Source: Streptomyces sp. NBC_00443 (GTDB lineage Bacteria; Actinomycetota; Actinomycetes; Streptomycetales; Streptomycetaceae). From it: DNA of 64,000 bases. The notes beneath the pieces were generated by a model. It saw only the letters and a list, made by a program, of their open reading frames with translations. It was not told the origin of the DNA and ran no database searches. Made by a program: the position numbers and the translations under genes. Shown here piece by piece: positions 33,031 to 40,742 of this stretch (position 1 is the first letter of the stretch; the number at the start of each line of letters is the position of its first letter). The stretch lies in the NCBI RefSeq assembly GCF_036014175.1, contig NZ_CP107917.1, positions 1,860,001 through 1,924,000 of the forward strand, read 5' to 3'.

Positions 33031-33783
33031 GTGTTCACGAAGCCGGTTCTTCTCGTCATCGCCCACGGCAGCCGCGACCCGCGGCACGCCGCGACGGTGC
33101 ATGCCCTGGTACGCCGGGTGCGCTCGCTGCGCCCGGACGTACGGGTGGAGACCGGCTTCCTGGACTTCAACATCCCGTCCGTGCAGGGGGTGCTGGAGTC
33201 GCTGGCGGCGGAGGGCGTGCGGGACGTCGTGGCCCTGCCCCTGCTGCTGACGCGCGCGTTCCACGCGAAGGCCGACATCCCCGCGGTGCTGCGGGACGCG
33301 CCGCACCGGCTGCGGATCCGCCAGGCGGAGGTGCTGGGCCCGTCGCCGCTGCTGATGGCGGCGCTGGAACGGCGTCTGTACGAGGCGGGTCTGACGCCCG
33401 CCGACAAGTCCTCGACCGGGGTCGTGCTGGCCTCGGCGGGGTCCACCGACCCGGAGGCGATCGCAGTGATCGCAGAAATCGCGCGGGAGTGGCGGCACAC
33501 CGGTTGGTGCGCCGTGCGGCCTGCGTTCGCCTCCGCCGGTTCTCCCGCGGGGTTCCCCCGCACCGAGGACGCGGTACGCGAGCTGCGCGAACTCGGCTGC
33601 GAGCGGGTGGCCGTGGCGCCGTACGTCCTGGCGCCCGGCTTCCTGCCCGACCGCATCGCGCGGGGCGCGGCCGAGGCGGACGTCCTGGCGGACGTGCTCG
33701 GCGCGGCGCCCGAAGTGGCGCGGGTACTGCTGGAGCGGTACGAAGCGGCGCGGGTGCCGGCGCTTGCGGCCGTCGGCGCCTGA
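33031..33783 (+). CDS. Sirohydrochlorin chelatase-like (CbiX/SirB) protein
   Basis: This 250-aa protein is of the CbiX/SirB family, two tandem half-domains. The metal/tetrapyrrole-binding His is in LLVIAHGSRDPRH near the N-terminus, with a second conserved His in LLLTRAFHAKADIP. Its place at the end of the sulfite-reductase operon suggests that it inserts iron into sirohydrochlorin to make siroheme for that enzyme (inference). AAGGAG precedes GTG 33031 by 9 nt. Confidence 0.85.
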   Translation: MFTKPVLLVIAHGSRDPRHAATVHALVRRVRSLRPDVRVETGFLDFNIPSVQGVLESLAAEGVRDVVALPLLLTRAFHAKADIPAVLRDAPHRLRIRQAEVLGPSPLLMAALERRLYEAGLTPADKSSTGVVLASAGSTDPEAIAVIAEIAREWRHTGWCAVRPAFASAGSPAGFPRTEDAVRELRELGCERVAVAPYVLAPGFLPDRIARGAAEADVLADVLGAAPEVARVLLERYEAARVPALAAVGA

Positions 33784-33792
33784 GCCAAGCCC

Positions 33793-34857
33793 TCAGCCGA
33801 AGAGTCCGGCCTCGTCCTCGCCCGATCCCTGGACCGCCGTCTCGTCGGCCAGCCGCACCAGCTCCCCCACCGGCATCGACCCCGGCGCCCGTCGCTCGCG
33901 CGCGAACGTGTTGGCGAGGCGTTGGAGGAGGTCGTTCAGCGGGGTCGGTACGCCGTGCAGGCGGCCCAGCAGTGCGATCTCGCCGTTGAGGTAGTCGGCC
34001 TCGATGGTGCCGGTGCCCCGGGTCAGGGACTGCCAGGAGGAGCCGCCGCCGCGCGGGGCGCCGTCGAGGGGGACGAGGGTGACCTTGTCGCCCCGTACGG
34101 CCTGCTGTTCCTCGGCGCTCACGTACGGGATCCCCGCGGCGTCGAGCACGGCCGCGCCCTCGGCCCGCACCCGCCGGAACAGCGCCGCGGCCTCCTCGCT
34201 GTCGACGGGGCCGGTCACCGCCTCCAGGGCGTTGCCGAGGTTGGACAGCAGCTTGGCGTACTGCCAGCGCGCCACGTCCGCGACGACCGGTGCCTCGAAG
34301 TGCGACTTCTCCAGGTCGGCGGCGATGAGGCGGGCGGTCTCATCGGTGTCGTGCGGATGGACGACGGGGGTGTGCCAGACGGGCCCCAGGTGCAGGATGC
34401 CGGTGAGGGGGCTGCCGGCCGCGGAGACGACGCCGGGTTCGACGTACGTCGACGGCAGCCAGACGCAGACGCCGTACACCCGCCGGAACACCCGCAGGGC
34501 GAGGCGCTGGCTCTCGACGCCGTTCTGCGCGCAGATCAGGGGCAGCCGCTCGGCGGCCGTTCCGCCGCCCGTGACCGGAACGGGTCCCCACGTCTGCAGC
34601 GCGGCCGTGCTGTCCTGCGTCTTCACGGCGAGGACGAGGACGTCGTCGGGGCGGAGCTCCCCGAGCGCGGCCGGTCCGTCGACGACCGGCGGCCGGTGGG
34701 TCAGCTCGCCCTCGGGCACCCTGAGGCGCAGGCCGCGGTCCCGTAGGGCCTCGAAGTGGGCACCCCGAGCGACCAGCACGACCTCGTGCCCCGCGCCTGC
34801 GAGCCGGCCGCCTATGACGCCGCCGACGGCTCCGGCACCGATGATGACGTAGCGCAC
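33793..34857 (-). CDS. 2-dehydropantoate 2-reductase family protein
   Basis: This 354-aa NADP-dependent reductase has an N-terminal Rossmann motif YVIIGAGAVGGVIGG and a family C-terminal domain with RWQYAKLLSNLGNALEAV, carrying the catalytic Lys. GTG 34857 is chosen because GGGAG lies 6 nt upstream; GTG 34863 is possible and would give a GTGA overlap with the upstream gene. True PanE (pantothenate synthesis) is one possibility, but actinomycetes carry several paralogues. Confidence 0.82.
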   Translation of the reverse strand: MRYVIIGAGAVGGVIGGRLAGAGHEVVLVARGAHFEALRDRGLRLRVPEGELTHRPPVVDGPAALGELRPDDVLVLAVKTQDSTAALQTWGPVPVTGGGTAAERLPLICAQNGVESQRLALRVFRRVYGVCVWLPSTYVEPGVVSAAGSPLTGILHLGPVWHTPVVHPHDTDETARLIAADLEKSHFEAPVVADVARWQYAKLLSNLGNALEAVTGPVDSEEAAALFRRVRAEGAAVLDAAGIPYVSAEEQQAVRGDKVTLVPLDGAPRGGGSSWQSLTRGTGTIEADYLNGEIALLGRLHGVPTPLNDLLQRLANTFARERRAPGSMPVGELVRLADETAVQGSGEDEAGLFG

Positions 34858-34859
34858 GG

Positions 34860-35237
34860 TCACTCTCCCTCGGGGTGGAACGGCGTTCCCTGGTGGAAGT
34901 ACATCTGCCATCCCTCGTCGGTCCGCCGCCACAGTGAACTGCGGTGGGCCCTGCGGCCGTTGTTCTCCGTGTCGAAGGTGAGGTGGACGACGTCGGGGGC
35001 CAGCTGGACGCCGTCCATCCTGGAGACCACGGCAGGTCGGGGTCCGGGGTCCTCGCCCGCGATCAGGGCCTCGATGATCGACGTCCGGTCCCAGTCCCGC
35101 CCCGACGCGCCGAACTCCCGGAACTGCGGGTGCAGCAGCTCGGCGAGCAGTTCCGGGGAGGACCGTACCTCCGGCTGGAGCAGGCGCAGTTCGCGCTCGA
35201 TGGCGGCTTCCACGGCGGTGGTCCGGACGTCAGTCAC
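34860..35237 (-). CDS. SnoaL/DUF4440-like NTF2-fold protein
   Basis: This 125-aa protein is of the nuclear transport factor 2-like fold. The pattern ELRLLQPEVRSSPELLAELLHPQFREFG...RTSIIEALI and the C-terminal SLWRRTDEGWQMYFHQGTP are typical of DUF4440. It overlaps the DUF1697 gene upstream by 8 bp and the reductase downstream, so the three form an operon. Function unknown. Confidence 0.78.
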   Translation of the reverse strand: MTDVRTTAVEAAIERELRLLQPEVRSSPELLAELLHPQFREFGASGRDWDRTSIIEALIAGEDPGPRPAVVSRMDGVQLAPDVVHLTFDTENNGRRAHRSSLWRRTDEGWQMYFHQGTPFHPEGE

Positions 35238-35775
35238 TGGTCATCTCCACAAGTTTTACGACCGTGTTCCAGTTGCGGCTGGTGGCGATCAAACCCTTGT
35301 TGAGCCGGGGCCGCGACAGAATTTCGGCGAGCTTGGAGCGGCCCAGGCCGTTCGGGGCGTACAGGTACACCGCGCGGTCGCCGATGCGGAACTCCTCCGG
35401 GAGGTAGGCGGCCTGGTCGATCTCCGCGAACCGCTCGGCGTCGACCGGGGCGGAGCAGTAGGTGACGTGGAGCTGCTTCCCCTCCAACTCGGCTGCGGGG
35501 AACGGGCAGTTGTCGGCTATGGTCCTCAGGTAGGCGTGGTCGCGCACGATCACGTCCACGGCGAAGCCGAAGTGCTTCTCGATCGCCGACGCGAGCTCCA
35601 CGGCCAGGGACTCCTCGTCGCCGTGGTCGGCGGCGAACACCGCCTGGCCGCTCTGGAGGTAGGTGCGTACGCCGTCGTGCCCGAGGCCGGTCATCAGGGT
35701 GCGCAGGTCGGCCATCGGGACTTTTCTGCTGCCGCCCACGTTGATTCCGCGCAGCAGCGCCGCATACGTCGTCAT
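35230..35775 (-). CDS. DUF1697 family protein
   Basis: This 181-aa protein is full-length for DUF1697, with the signature start YAALLRGINVGGSRKVPMADL and YLQSGQAVF. Function unknown; members are widespread in soil actinomycetes. It is the first gene of a three-gene operon with a leaderless-type promoter. Confidence 0.85.
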   Translation of the reverse strand: MTTYAALLRGINVGGSRKVPMADLRTLMTGLGHDGVRTYLQSGQAVFAADHGDEESLAVELASAIEKHFGFAVDVIVRDHAYLRTIADNCPFPAAELEGKQLHVTYCSAPVDAERFAEIDQAAYLPEEFRIGDRAVYLYAPNGLGRSKLAEILSRPRLNKGLIATSRNWNTVVKLVEMTSD

Positions 35776-35781
35776 CCGGCC

Positions 35782-35787
35782 ACCTTA
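35782..35787 (-). promoter_or_regulatory. -10 box of leaderless DUF1697 operon
   Basis: TAAGGT on the minus strand lies 6 nt before ATG 35775. Confidence 0.5.
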
Positions 35788-35854
35788 AGGCGATCCGGTC
35801 GCGCCCAGGCGGCCGTCGTGCCCCGTGGGGTGGGCACGACGGCTGCCCGGATCC

Positions 35855-35867
35855 GTAAGTTACTTAC
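35855..35867. promoter_or_regulatory. Operator-like palindrome upstream of the MMPL exporter
   Basis: GTAAG-TTA-CTTAC is a perfect 5-bp inverted repeat, 13 bp overall, of the AT-rich kind bound by TetR-family repressors. It lies in the 323-bp gap before the exporter; no TetR gene is in the window. Confidence 0.5.
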
Positions 35868-35937
35868 CGGTCAGCATCGAGCACAAGCTTTTCGGCCCTG
35901 ATCGTCATCCCCGACACCACCGGATAGGTGTAGGGAC

Positions 35938-35983
35938 CCTCATCCTCCCCAGTGGGGAGGGCCCCCGGGCCAGGGGGATGAGG
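35938..35983 (+). promoter_or_regulatory. Nested hairpin in the exporter leader
   Basis: CCTCATCC (35938-35945) pairs with GGATGAGG (35976-35983) and encloses, or competes with, a CCTCCCC/GGGGAGG stem (35944-35960). A further GGCGGC/GCCGCC hairpin (36056-36072) follows an AGGAGG that has no start codon. The leader is strongly structured. Confidence 0.45.
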
Positions 35984-36098
35984 TCTGCCCTCTGCCTTTC
36001 ACCGAGCAGCACGACGAGATGGCTTTATCCGGCCCATACCTTCGAAACGAAAGGAGGCGGCAGGGGGCCGCCACCGCAACCAAGGGGGCAAGCCCGTC

Positions 36099-38366
36099 AT
36101 GGGTAACGGAGACATACGCGTGCGGGGCCTCGCCGCCCGCGCCGGCGGCTGGAGCGCCCGCCATCGATGGGCTGCCGTCGGCATCTGGGTGCTGTTCGTC
36201 GTGCTGGCCATGGGCCTCGGTTCGGCGGCCGGCCGGGTCGACGTCAAGGACAGCGACCAGCTGAAGGGCGAGACGCACACCGCCGCCAAGATCATCGAGG
36301 ATGCCGGCATCGAGGAGCCGGCCAGTGAGACCGTCCTGGTCCAGGCCAAGGGCGGTTCGCTCAAGGCGACCGACAGCGAGTTCCGGAGCGCCGTCACCGC
36401 GGTCGTCAAGGCGGTCGAGGGCACCGGCAAGGTCACGGACGTGACATCGCCGTACGACACGCAGACGATCTCGAAGGACGGGCGCAGCGCGCTCGTGCAG
36501 TTCGACATCCGCGGCGACTCGGACACCGCGGGTGAGCGTGTGGAGCCGGTGCTGAAGGCGGTCGAGGACGTACAGAAGGACCATGAGTCGCTGCGGATCG
36601 AGGAGATCGGCGGCGCCAGCATGATGAAGACGTTCGACGACGCGTTCGGGGACGACTTCCAGAAGGCCGAGTACTCCGCGGTGCCGGTGGCCCTCGGCAT
36701 TCTGCTCATCGCCTTCGGCGCGCTGGTGGCGGCCCTGCTGCCGGTGCTGCTGGCGGTCACCGCGATCATGGCGACGATGGGCGTGATGGGCATCGTCAGC
36801 CATGTCATGCCGATGAGCGACACCGCGAACTCGGTGATGCTGCTGGTCGGCCTGGCCGTCGGCGTCGACTACTGCCTGTTCTATCTGCGCCGGGAGCGCG
36901 AGGAGCGCGAGGCCGGCCGGGACGCGCAGACCGCACTGCAGGTCGCCGCCGCCACCAGCGGCCGGGCGATCATCGTCTCCGGTGTCACGGTGTGCGTGGC
37001 GATGGCGGGCATGCTGTTCACCGGTCTCGCCGAGTTCGAGGCGATGGGCCTGGCCTCTCTGATGGTCGTGGCGGTCGCCATGGTCGGGTCGGTGACGGTG
37101 CTTCCGGCGCTGCTGTCGCTGCTGGGCGAGCGCGTCGAGAAGGGCAAGATCCCCTTCCTGCACCCGCAGAGCAAGCTCCGTCGCAACCGGGGGCAGGGCA
37201 ACCGCGAGAGCCGGTTCTGGACGGCCGTGCTGAAGGGCGTCCTCGCCCGGCCGGTCATCTCGGTCGTCGTCGCGGCGGGTGCGCTGCTCGCCATCGCGGC
37301 TCCCGCCGTCGGCATGAAGACCCAGAACCTCACGCTGGACCAGGAGTTCGGTGACTCGCTGCCGATCGTGCAGACGTACAACCGCGTCAACGAGGCCTTC
37401 CCGGGCGGTTCCGAGCCGGCCGAGGTGGTCGTCAAGGCGAACGACATCAACGCTCCCGAAGTGAAGTCCGCCCTCGCCGACTTCCGTGAGCGGGCGATCA
37501 GTTCGGGTGCCTCGCGCGGCCCGGTCGAGATCAAGCTGCACGACGATCAGAACGTCGCCTTCGTCTACGTCCCGCTGGTCGGCGGCTCCGACCTCGACAA
37601 GGCGGGCGCGAGCCTGGACAAGCTGCGCGACGACGTACGCCCGGCCACCCTGGGCAAGGTGGACGGCGTCGAGGCGCCGATCACCGGACAGGTCGCCGGC
37701 TCGAAGGACTTCAACGACCAGCTGGCCGGAGCGGTCGTCCCGGTCTTCGCGTTCGTCGTGGTCTTCGCCTTCGGGCTGATGCTGCTGTCCTTCCGCTCGC
37801 TGACGATCGCGATCACCTCGATCGTGCTGAACCTGCTGTCGGTGGGCGCGGCGTACGGCATCCTCGTCGGTGTCTTCCAGCACGGCTGGGGCGCGTCGCT
37901 GGTGGGCGCGGAGGGCGTCGGCGCCATCATCACCTGGCTGCCGCTGTTCCTCTTCGTGATCCTGTTCGGCCTGTCGATGGACTACCACGTGTTCGTGGTC
38001 TCGCGCATCCGCGAGGCGCGGCTGCGCGGCCGTACGACGAAGGACGCGATCCAGCACGGCGTGGTCACCACGGCCGGTGTCGTCACCAGCGCCGCGGTCA
38101 TCATGGTCGCCGTGTTCGCGATCTTCGGCACGCTGTCGATGCAGTCCATGAAGCAGATGGGCGTCGGCCTCGCGGCGGCGGTCCTCATCGACGCGACGAT
38201 CATCCGGGGCGTCCTGCTCCCGGCCGTCATGGCTCTCCTCGGCGAGCGCAACTGGTACTTCCCGAAGTGGCTGAACCGCCTGCCGGACCTCACCCACGAC
38301 GAGGCACCGGAGGCCGTGACGCGAAGTGCGGCTCGGGACGACGAGGGCGAGCGGGTGCCCGTCTGA
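36099..38366 (+). CDS. MMPL-family (RND-like) membrane exporter
   Basis: This 755-aa transporter has two RND-like halves, each with one extracytoplasmic domain after helix 1 (about 45-190 and 420-560) and a five-helix bundle. Family landmarks are VGVDYCLFYLRREREERE and GLSMDYHVFVVSRIREARL, which hold the proton-relay Asp-Tyr pairs. Members export lipids, siderophores or drugs. AAGGGGG is 10 nt before ATG 36099. A palindrome upstream suggests TetR control. Convergent with the macrolide-resistance pair; whether it contributes to that resistance is unknown. Confidence 0.88.
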   Translation: MGNGDIRVRGLAARAGGWSARHRWAAVGIWVLFVVLAMGLGSAAGRVDVKDSDQLKGETHTAAKIIEDAGIEEPASETVLVQAKGGSLKATDSEFRSAVTAVVKAVEGTGKVTDVTSPYDTQTISKDGRSALVQFDIRGDSDTAGERVEPVLKAVEDVQKDHESLRIEEIGGASMMKTFDDAFGDDFQKAEYSAVPVALGILLIAFGALVAALLPVLLAVTAIMATMGVMGIVSHVMPMSDTANSVMLLVGLAVGVDYCLFYLRREREEREAGRDAQTALQVAAATSGRAIIVSGVTVCVAMAGMLFTGLAEFEAMGLASLMVVAVAMVGSVTVLPALLSLLGERVEKGKIPFLHPQSKLRRNRGQGNRESRFWTAVLKGVLARPVISVVVAAGALLAIAAPAVGMKTQNLTLDQEFGDSLPIVQTYNRVNEAFPGGSEPAEVVVKANDINAPEVKSALADFRERAISSGASRGPVEIKLHDDQNVAFVYVPLVGGSDLDKAGASLDKLRDDVRPATLGKVDGVEAPITGQVAGSKDFNDQLAGAVVPVFAFVVVFAFGLMLLSFRSLTIAITSIVLNLLSVGAAYGILVGVFQHGWGASLVGAEGVGAIITWLPLFLFVILFGLSMDYHVFVVSRIREARLRGRTTKDAIQHGVVTTAGVVTSAAVIMVAVFAIFGTLSMQSMKQMGVGLAAAVLIDATIIRGVLLPAVMALLGERNWYFPKWLNRLPDLTHDEAPEAVTRSAARDDEGERVPV

Positions 38367-38394
38367 TCCGCCTGATCTGCCTGTCCTGAGAGTG

Positions 38395-38427
38395 GGGCCC
38401 GTCGACTCCGGGGGAGTCGACGGGCCC
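38395..38427. terminator. Bidirectional terminator between the exporter and mgt
   Basis: A perfect 15-bp stem (GGGCCCGTCGACTCC and its complement) with a 3-nt loop is followed by TGTTCTGTG. It serves both convergent genes. Confidence 0.85.
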
Positions 38428-38446
38428 TGTTCTGTGAGGCGTTCCG

Positions 38447-39652
38447 TCACACCTTCCGTACGGTGTCCAGCTCGGCCTCGATCAGGTCGGCGGCCCGCCC
38501 GGTGCCACCCTCGTGGGCCACCTCCGCCTGGATGTCCTTCAGGCGCCGGGCGACCTCCGGGTCGTCGACGAGGGACAGGGCGGTCTCGCGCAGGACCTCG
38601 GCCGTGGCATCCTCCGTCGCGATGTGCCGGGCGACGCCGAGCGCCTGGAGCATGTCGGCGTTGCCGAACTGGTCCACGGCCTGCGGTACGGCGATCATCG
38701 GGGTGGCCGTGGCCAGACCCTCCTGGCTGCCGCCGGCCCCGGCGTGGGTGACGAACAGGTCGGCCTGCTTGAGGATCGCCAACTGCGGTACCCAGGAACG
38801 CACTTCGACGTTCGGCGGCAGGTCGCCCAGCTCGGCCGGGTCGACATGCCTGCCGGCCTGGAGCACCAGGTGCCAGCCCGGCAGCTCGCCGAAGGCGCGC
38901 ACGCACTCCCGGTAGAAGGCCGGCTGCTTGGTGAAGGACGACCCGAGGGAGACGAGTACGACCTTCTCGGCGCCGTCGGGTCGCTGCCAGTCGCCCTCGG
39001 CCGCCCGGTCGCCCTGGCAGGCGCCGACGAAGGTGTACGTCGCCTGGTCGACGCGGTCGGCGTTGGGCTGAAGGGCGCGCGGGATGAGGACGAGCGAGCG
39101 GTCGGGGCGGCCGGCGAACGGATCGGGGTGCAGGGTGATGCCGTTCTCCTCCAGCCAGGTGTGGAAGCGGCGGTAGTACGCCTGCCCGCGCTCGGTCCTC
39201 TTCGGCTCCGCCCACATCGGCTCGGCCACCTCCTCCTCGTAGCCCTCCCAGGCGACGAGGTTCGGCGAGAGCGAAACCGCCGGCACGCCCCATCGGTGGG
39301 CGAGGACGCGCGCCGGGTACGAGGTGATGTCGTGCAGGACGAGGTCCGGCTCGTCTCCCTCATACGCCTCGATCAGCTGAGGAAGGGCCTGGATCGCATC
39401 GGCGAGGAACGGCTCGACGTTGTCCAGCAGGGTGCTCCCCCAGGCCTCCGGGTCCGCGTCCGGCCCGGGCAGCGTGGAGTTCCAGAGCTTGGGCTCGGCG
39501 CCCGTCTCGGCCACCTTCTCGGCGAAGGCCGGCGGAATCGCGTACGTGACCCGGTGCCCGCGTGCCACGAGCTCGCGGATCACTTCGAGGCTGGGGTTCA
39601 CGTGGCCGTGGGCGGCGATGGAGAACATGGCGATGTGGGCGGGGTTGGTCAT
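38447..39652 (-). CDS. mgt: Macrolide glycosyltransferase
   Basis: This 401-aa GT1-family enzyme has the N-terminal [20 protein letters not shown] (catalytic His near residue 15) and C-terminal nucleotide-sugar motif [15 protein letters not shown]. It resembles the S. lividans Mgt / OleD-OleI group, which inactivates macrolides by glucosylation at the 2'-OH of the amino sugar. It follows lrm by 43 bp on the same strand, the S. lividans lrm-mgt order, so it probably shares the inducible lrm transcript. A role in natural-product tailoring is less likely, as no biosynthetic genes are present. Confidence 0.88.
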   Translation of the reverse strand: MTNPAHIAMFSIAAHGHVNPSLEVIRELVARGHRVTYAIPPAFAEKVAETGAEPKLWNSTLPGPDADPEAWGSTLLDNVEPFLADAIQALPQLIEAYEGDEPDLVLHDITSYPARVLAHRWGVPAVSLSPNLVAWEGYEEEVAEPMWAEPKRTERGQAYYRRFHTWLEENGITLHPDPFAGRPDRSLVLIPRALQPNADRVDQATYTFVGACQGDRAAEGDWQRPDGAEKVVLVSLGSSFTKQPAFYRECVRAFGELPGWHLVLQAGRHVDPAELGDLPPNVEVRSWVPQLAILKQADLFVTHAGAGGSQEGLATATPMIAVPQAVDQFGNADMLQALGVARHIATEDATAEVLRETALSLVDDPEVARRLKDIQAEVAHEGGTGRAADLIEAELDTVRKV

Positions 39653-39695
39653 GACACCGACGATATGCGAGACGATACGTCTCGTGCAACTCTCT

Positions 39696-40475
39696 TTACG
39701 GGGCCAGCACCTCGTGCAGCCTCAGCCACGCCCCCGGCGACACCTCGCCGACGAGCACAGTCGTGTCGAGGCCCGCCCCGCGGAACGCCGCGTCGACCCG
39801 CCGCCTCGGGTGGGCCCGGCGCAGCGACGCGTACAGCGAGCCCCCGACCCCGGAGAAGCCCAGCTCCACCAATGGCCGCCAGCTCTCGTACCCCCCGGCG
39901 TCGAGCAGCGGGGTGCGACGCCGCTCGATCCGGACGATCCCTGCGTCCACGCCGGGCACGGGCCGGAAGCTGCGTCGGCCGACCCGCCCCAGCAGACGCC
40001 ACTCGTGGCGGGGCCAGGTCAGGACCGTCAGCAGGGTCCAGCTGCCGTAGTCACCCGTGCGTTTGCGGGCGTACTCGAGCTGCGTGAGGAGTGTGGCGTC
40101 GGTGAGGGCGGGTGCCCGCAGGCACCAGTCGACGATGGCGGCGGTGCGGGAGAAGGGCACGTTCCCGGCGACGGAGAACGGCGTGCGCGGGGGGCGTGCG
40201 GTGAGGAAGTCCTCGCCGACGACGCGGACTTGAGGTGTGTCCGAGAAGCGCGAGCGCAGGGCGGGGACGAGCCTCGGGTCGATCTCGTACGCGAGGAGGC
40301 GTCGGCAGCGCGGGGCGAGCTGCTCGGTCAACGCGCCCTTTCCGGCGCCGACTTCGAGCAGCAGTGCGGCCTCACGTCCATGCGGCACGGCGAGCCGGGC
40401 GAGCCGTCCGGCTGCGGCGCGGTCGGCGAGGAAGTTCTGGGAGAGCGCGCGGGATACGCGGGTGGGGCGGGCCAT
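39696..40475 (-). CDS. lrm: 23S rRNA (adenine-2058-N6) methyltransferase, Erm/Lrm type
   Basis: This 259-aa SAM-dependent methyltransferase has motif [12 protein letters not shown] (residues 41-50) and the target-base motif NVPFSR (105-110). It also has the N-terminal LSQNFLAD found in Erm and KsgA enzymes. Erm proteins methylate A2058 and block macrolide binding; the monomethylating ErmO/Lrm branch is found in S. lividans beside mgt. The Shine-Dalgarno region (AAGGACC...AAGGCC) before ATG 40475 lies inside an inverted-repeat array that can hide it, and a leader ORF lies upstream. Expression is therefore probably macrolide-induced. Confidence 0.9.
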   Translation of the reverse strand: MARPTRVSRALSQNFLADRAAAGRLARLAVPHGREAALLLEVGAGKGALTEQLAPRCRRLLAYEIDPRLVPALRSRFSDTPQVRVVGEDFLTARPPRTPFSVAGNVPFSRTAAIVDWCLRAPALTDATLLTQLEYARKRTGDYGSWTLLTVLTWPRHEWRLLGRVGRRSFRPVPGVDAGIVRIERRRTPLLDAGGYESWRPLVELGFSGVGGSLYASLRRAHPRRRVDAAFRGAGLDTTVLVGEVSPGAWLRLHEVLAP

Positions 40476-40657
40476 GGCCTTGCGGTCCTTGTCTTCCGTG
40501 GGGAGGGAAAAGGGCAGACGAAGGCCCTGACCGGAAGACAGGAGGAGAAGGGGGAGAAAGGAGATGCGGGTCCGCGACGGATCAGCGGGCGTGGCTCCCC
40601 GGGCCGGTCAGGGCTCCGGGGCCGCGGCGCATCCGTACGGAGTGCGCGTAGCCCCGG
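40476..40657 (-). promoter_or_regulatory. Four-segment translational attenuator of lrm
   Basis: On the minus strand, segment 1 is CCGGGGC (40651-40657). Segment 2 is GCCCCGG plus GCCCTGACCGG (40604-40622). Segment 3 is GTCTTCCG/CCGGTCAGGGC plus GGCCTT (40521-40539). Segment 4 is CGGAAGAC (40491-40498) with AAGGCC (40476-40481), abutting the lrm start. 1 pairs with 2 (7 bp) and 3 with 4 (8 + 6 bp), hiding the lrm start. 2 can instead pair with 3 (11 bp), freeing it. Confidence 0.7.
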
Positions 40658-40695
40658 CCGAGACCGGTGATGATGATCGCGTTGTTCGCTGCCAC
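40582..40695 (-). CDS. lrm leader peptide
   Basis: A 37-codon ORF on the lrm strand starts at GTG 40695 and stops 106 bp before lrm. It encodes MAANNAIIITGLGRG...SVRMRRGPGAL. It contains Arg-Met-Arg (residues 21-23), the +X+ motif at which macrolide-bound ribosomes are known to stall. Attenuator segments 1 and 2 lie within it, at codons 13-15 and 25-31. No Shine-Dalgarno: a TAACGT -10 box 7 nt upstream indicates a leaderless start. Confidence 0.65.
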   Translation of the reverse strand: MAANNAIIITGLGRGYAHSVRMRRGPGALTGPGSHAR

Positions 40696-40702
40696 GGACG
40701 GC

Positions 40703-40732
40703 ACGTTAGGCGTGGCCGGACGGCGCGGACAA
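40703..40732 (-). promoter_or_regulatory. lrm-mgt promoter
   Basis: On the minus strand TTGTCC (40727-40732), an 18-bp spacer, and TAACGT (40703-40708) form a vegetative-type promoter. Transcription would begin at or near the leader GTG. Confidence 0.6.
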
Positions 40733-40742
40733 CCGAATTACG

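Noticed and set aside
34863..35237. Treating the DUF4440 and reductase genes as one fused frame
   Set aside because: A clear TGA at 34860-34862 separates them, and each has a complete domain.
35940..39293. Open frame of about 1,100 codons on the minus strand
   Set aside because: Mirror image of the MMPL gene and out of frame with mgt; composition is low-complexity Asp/Arg/His with no recognisable fold.
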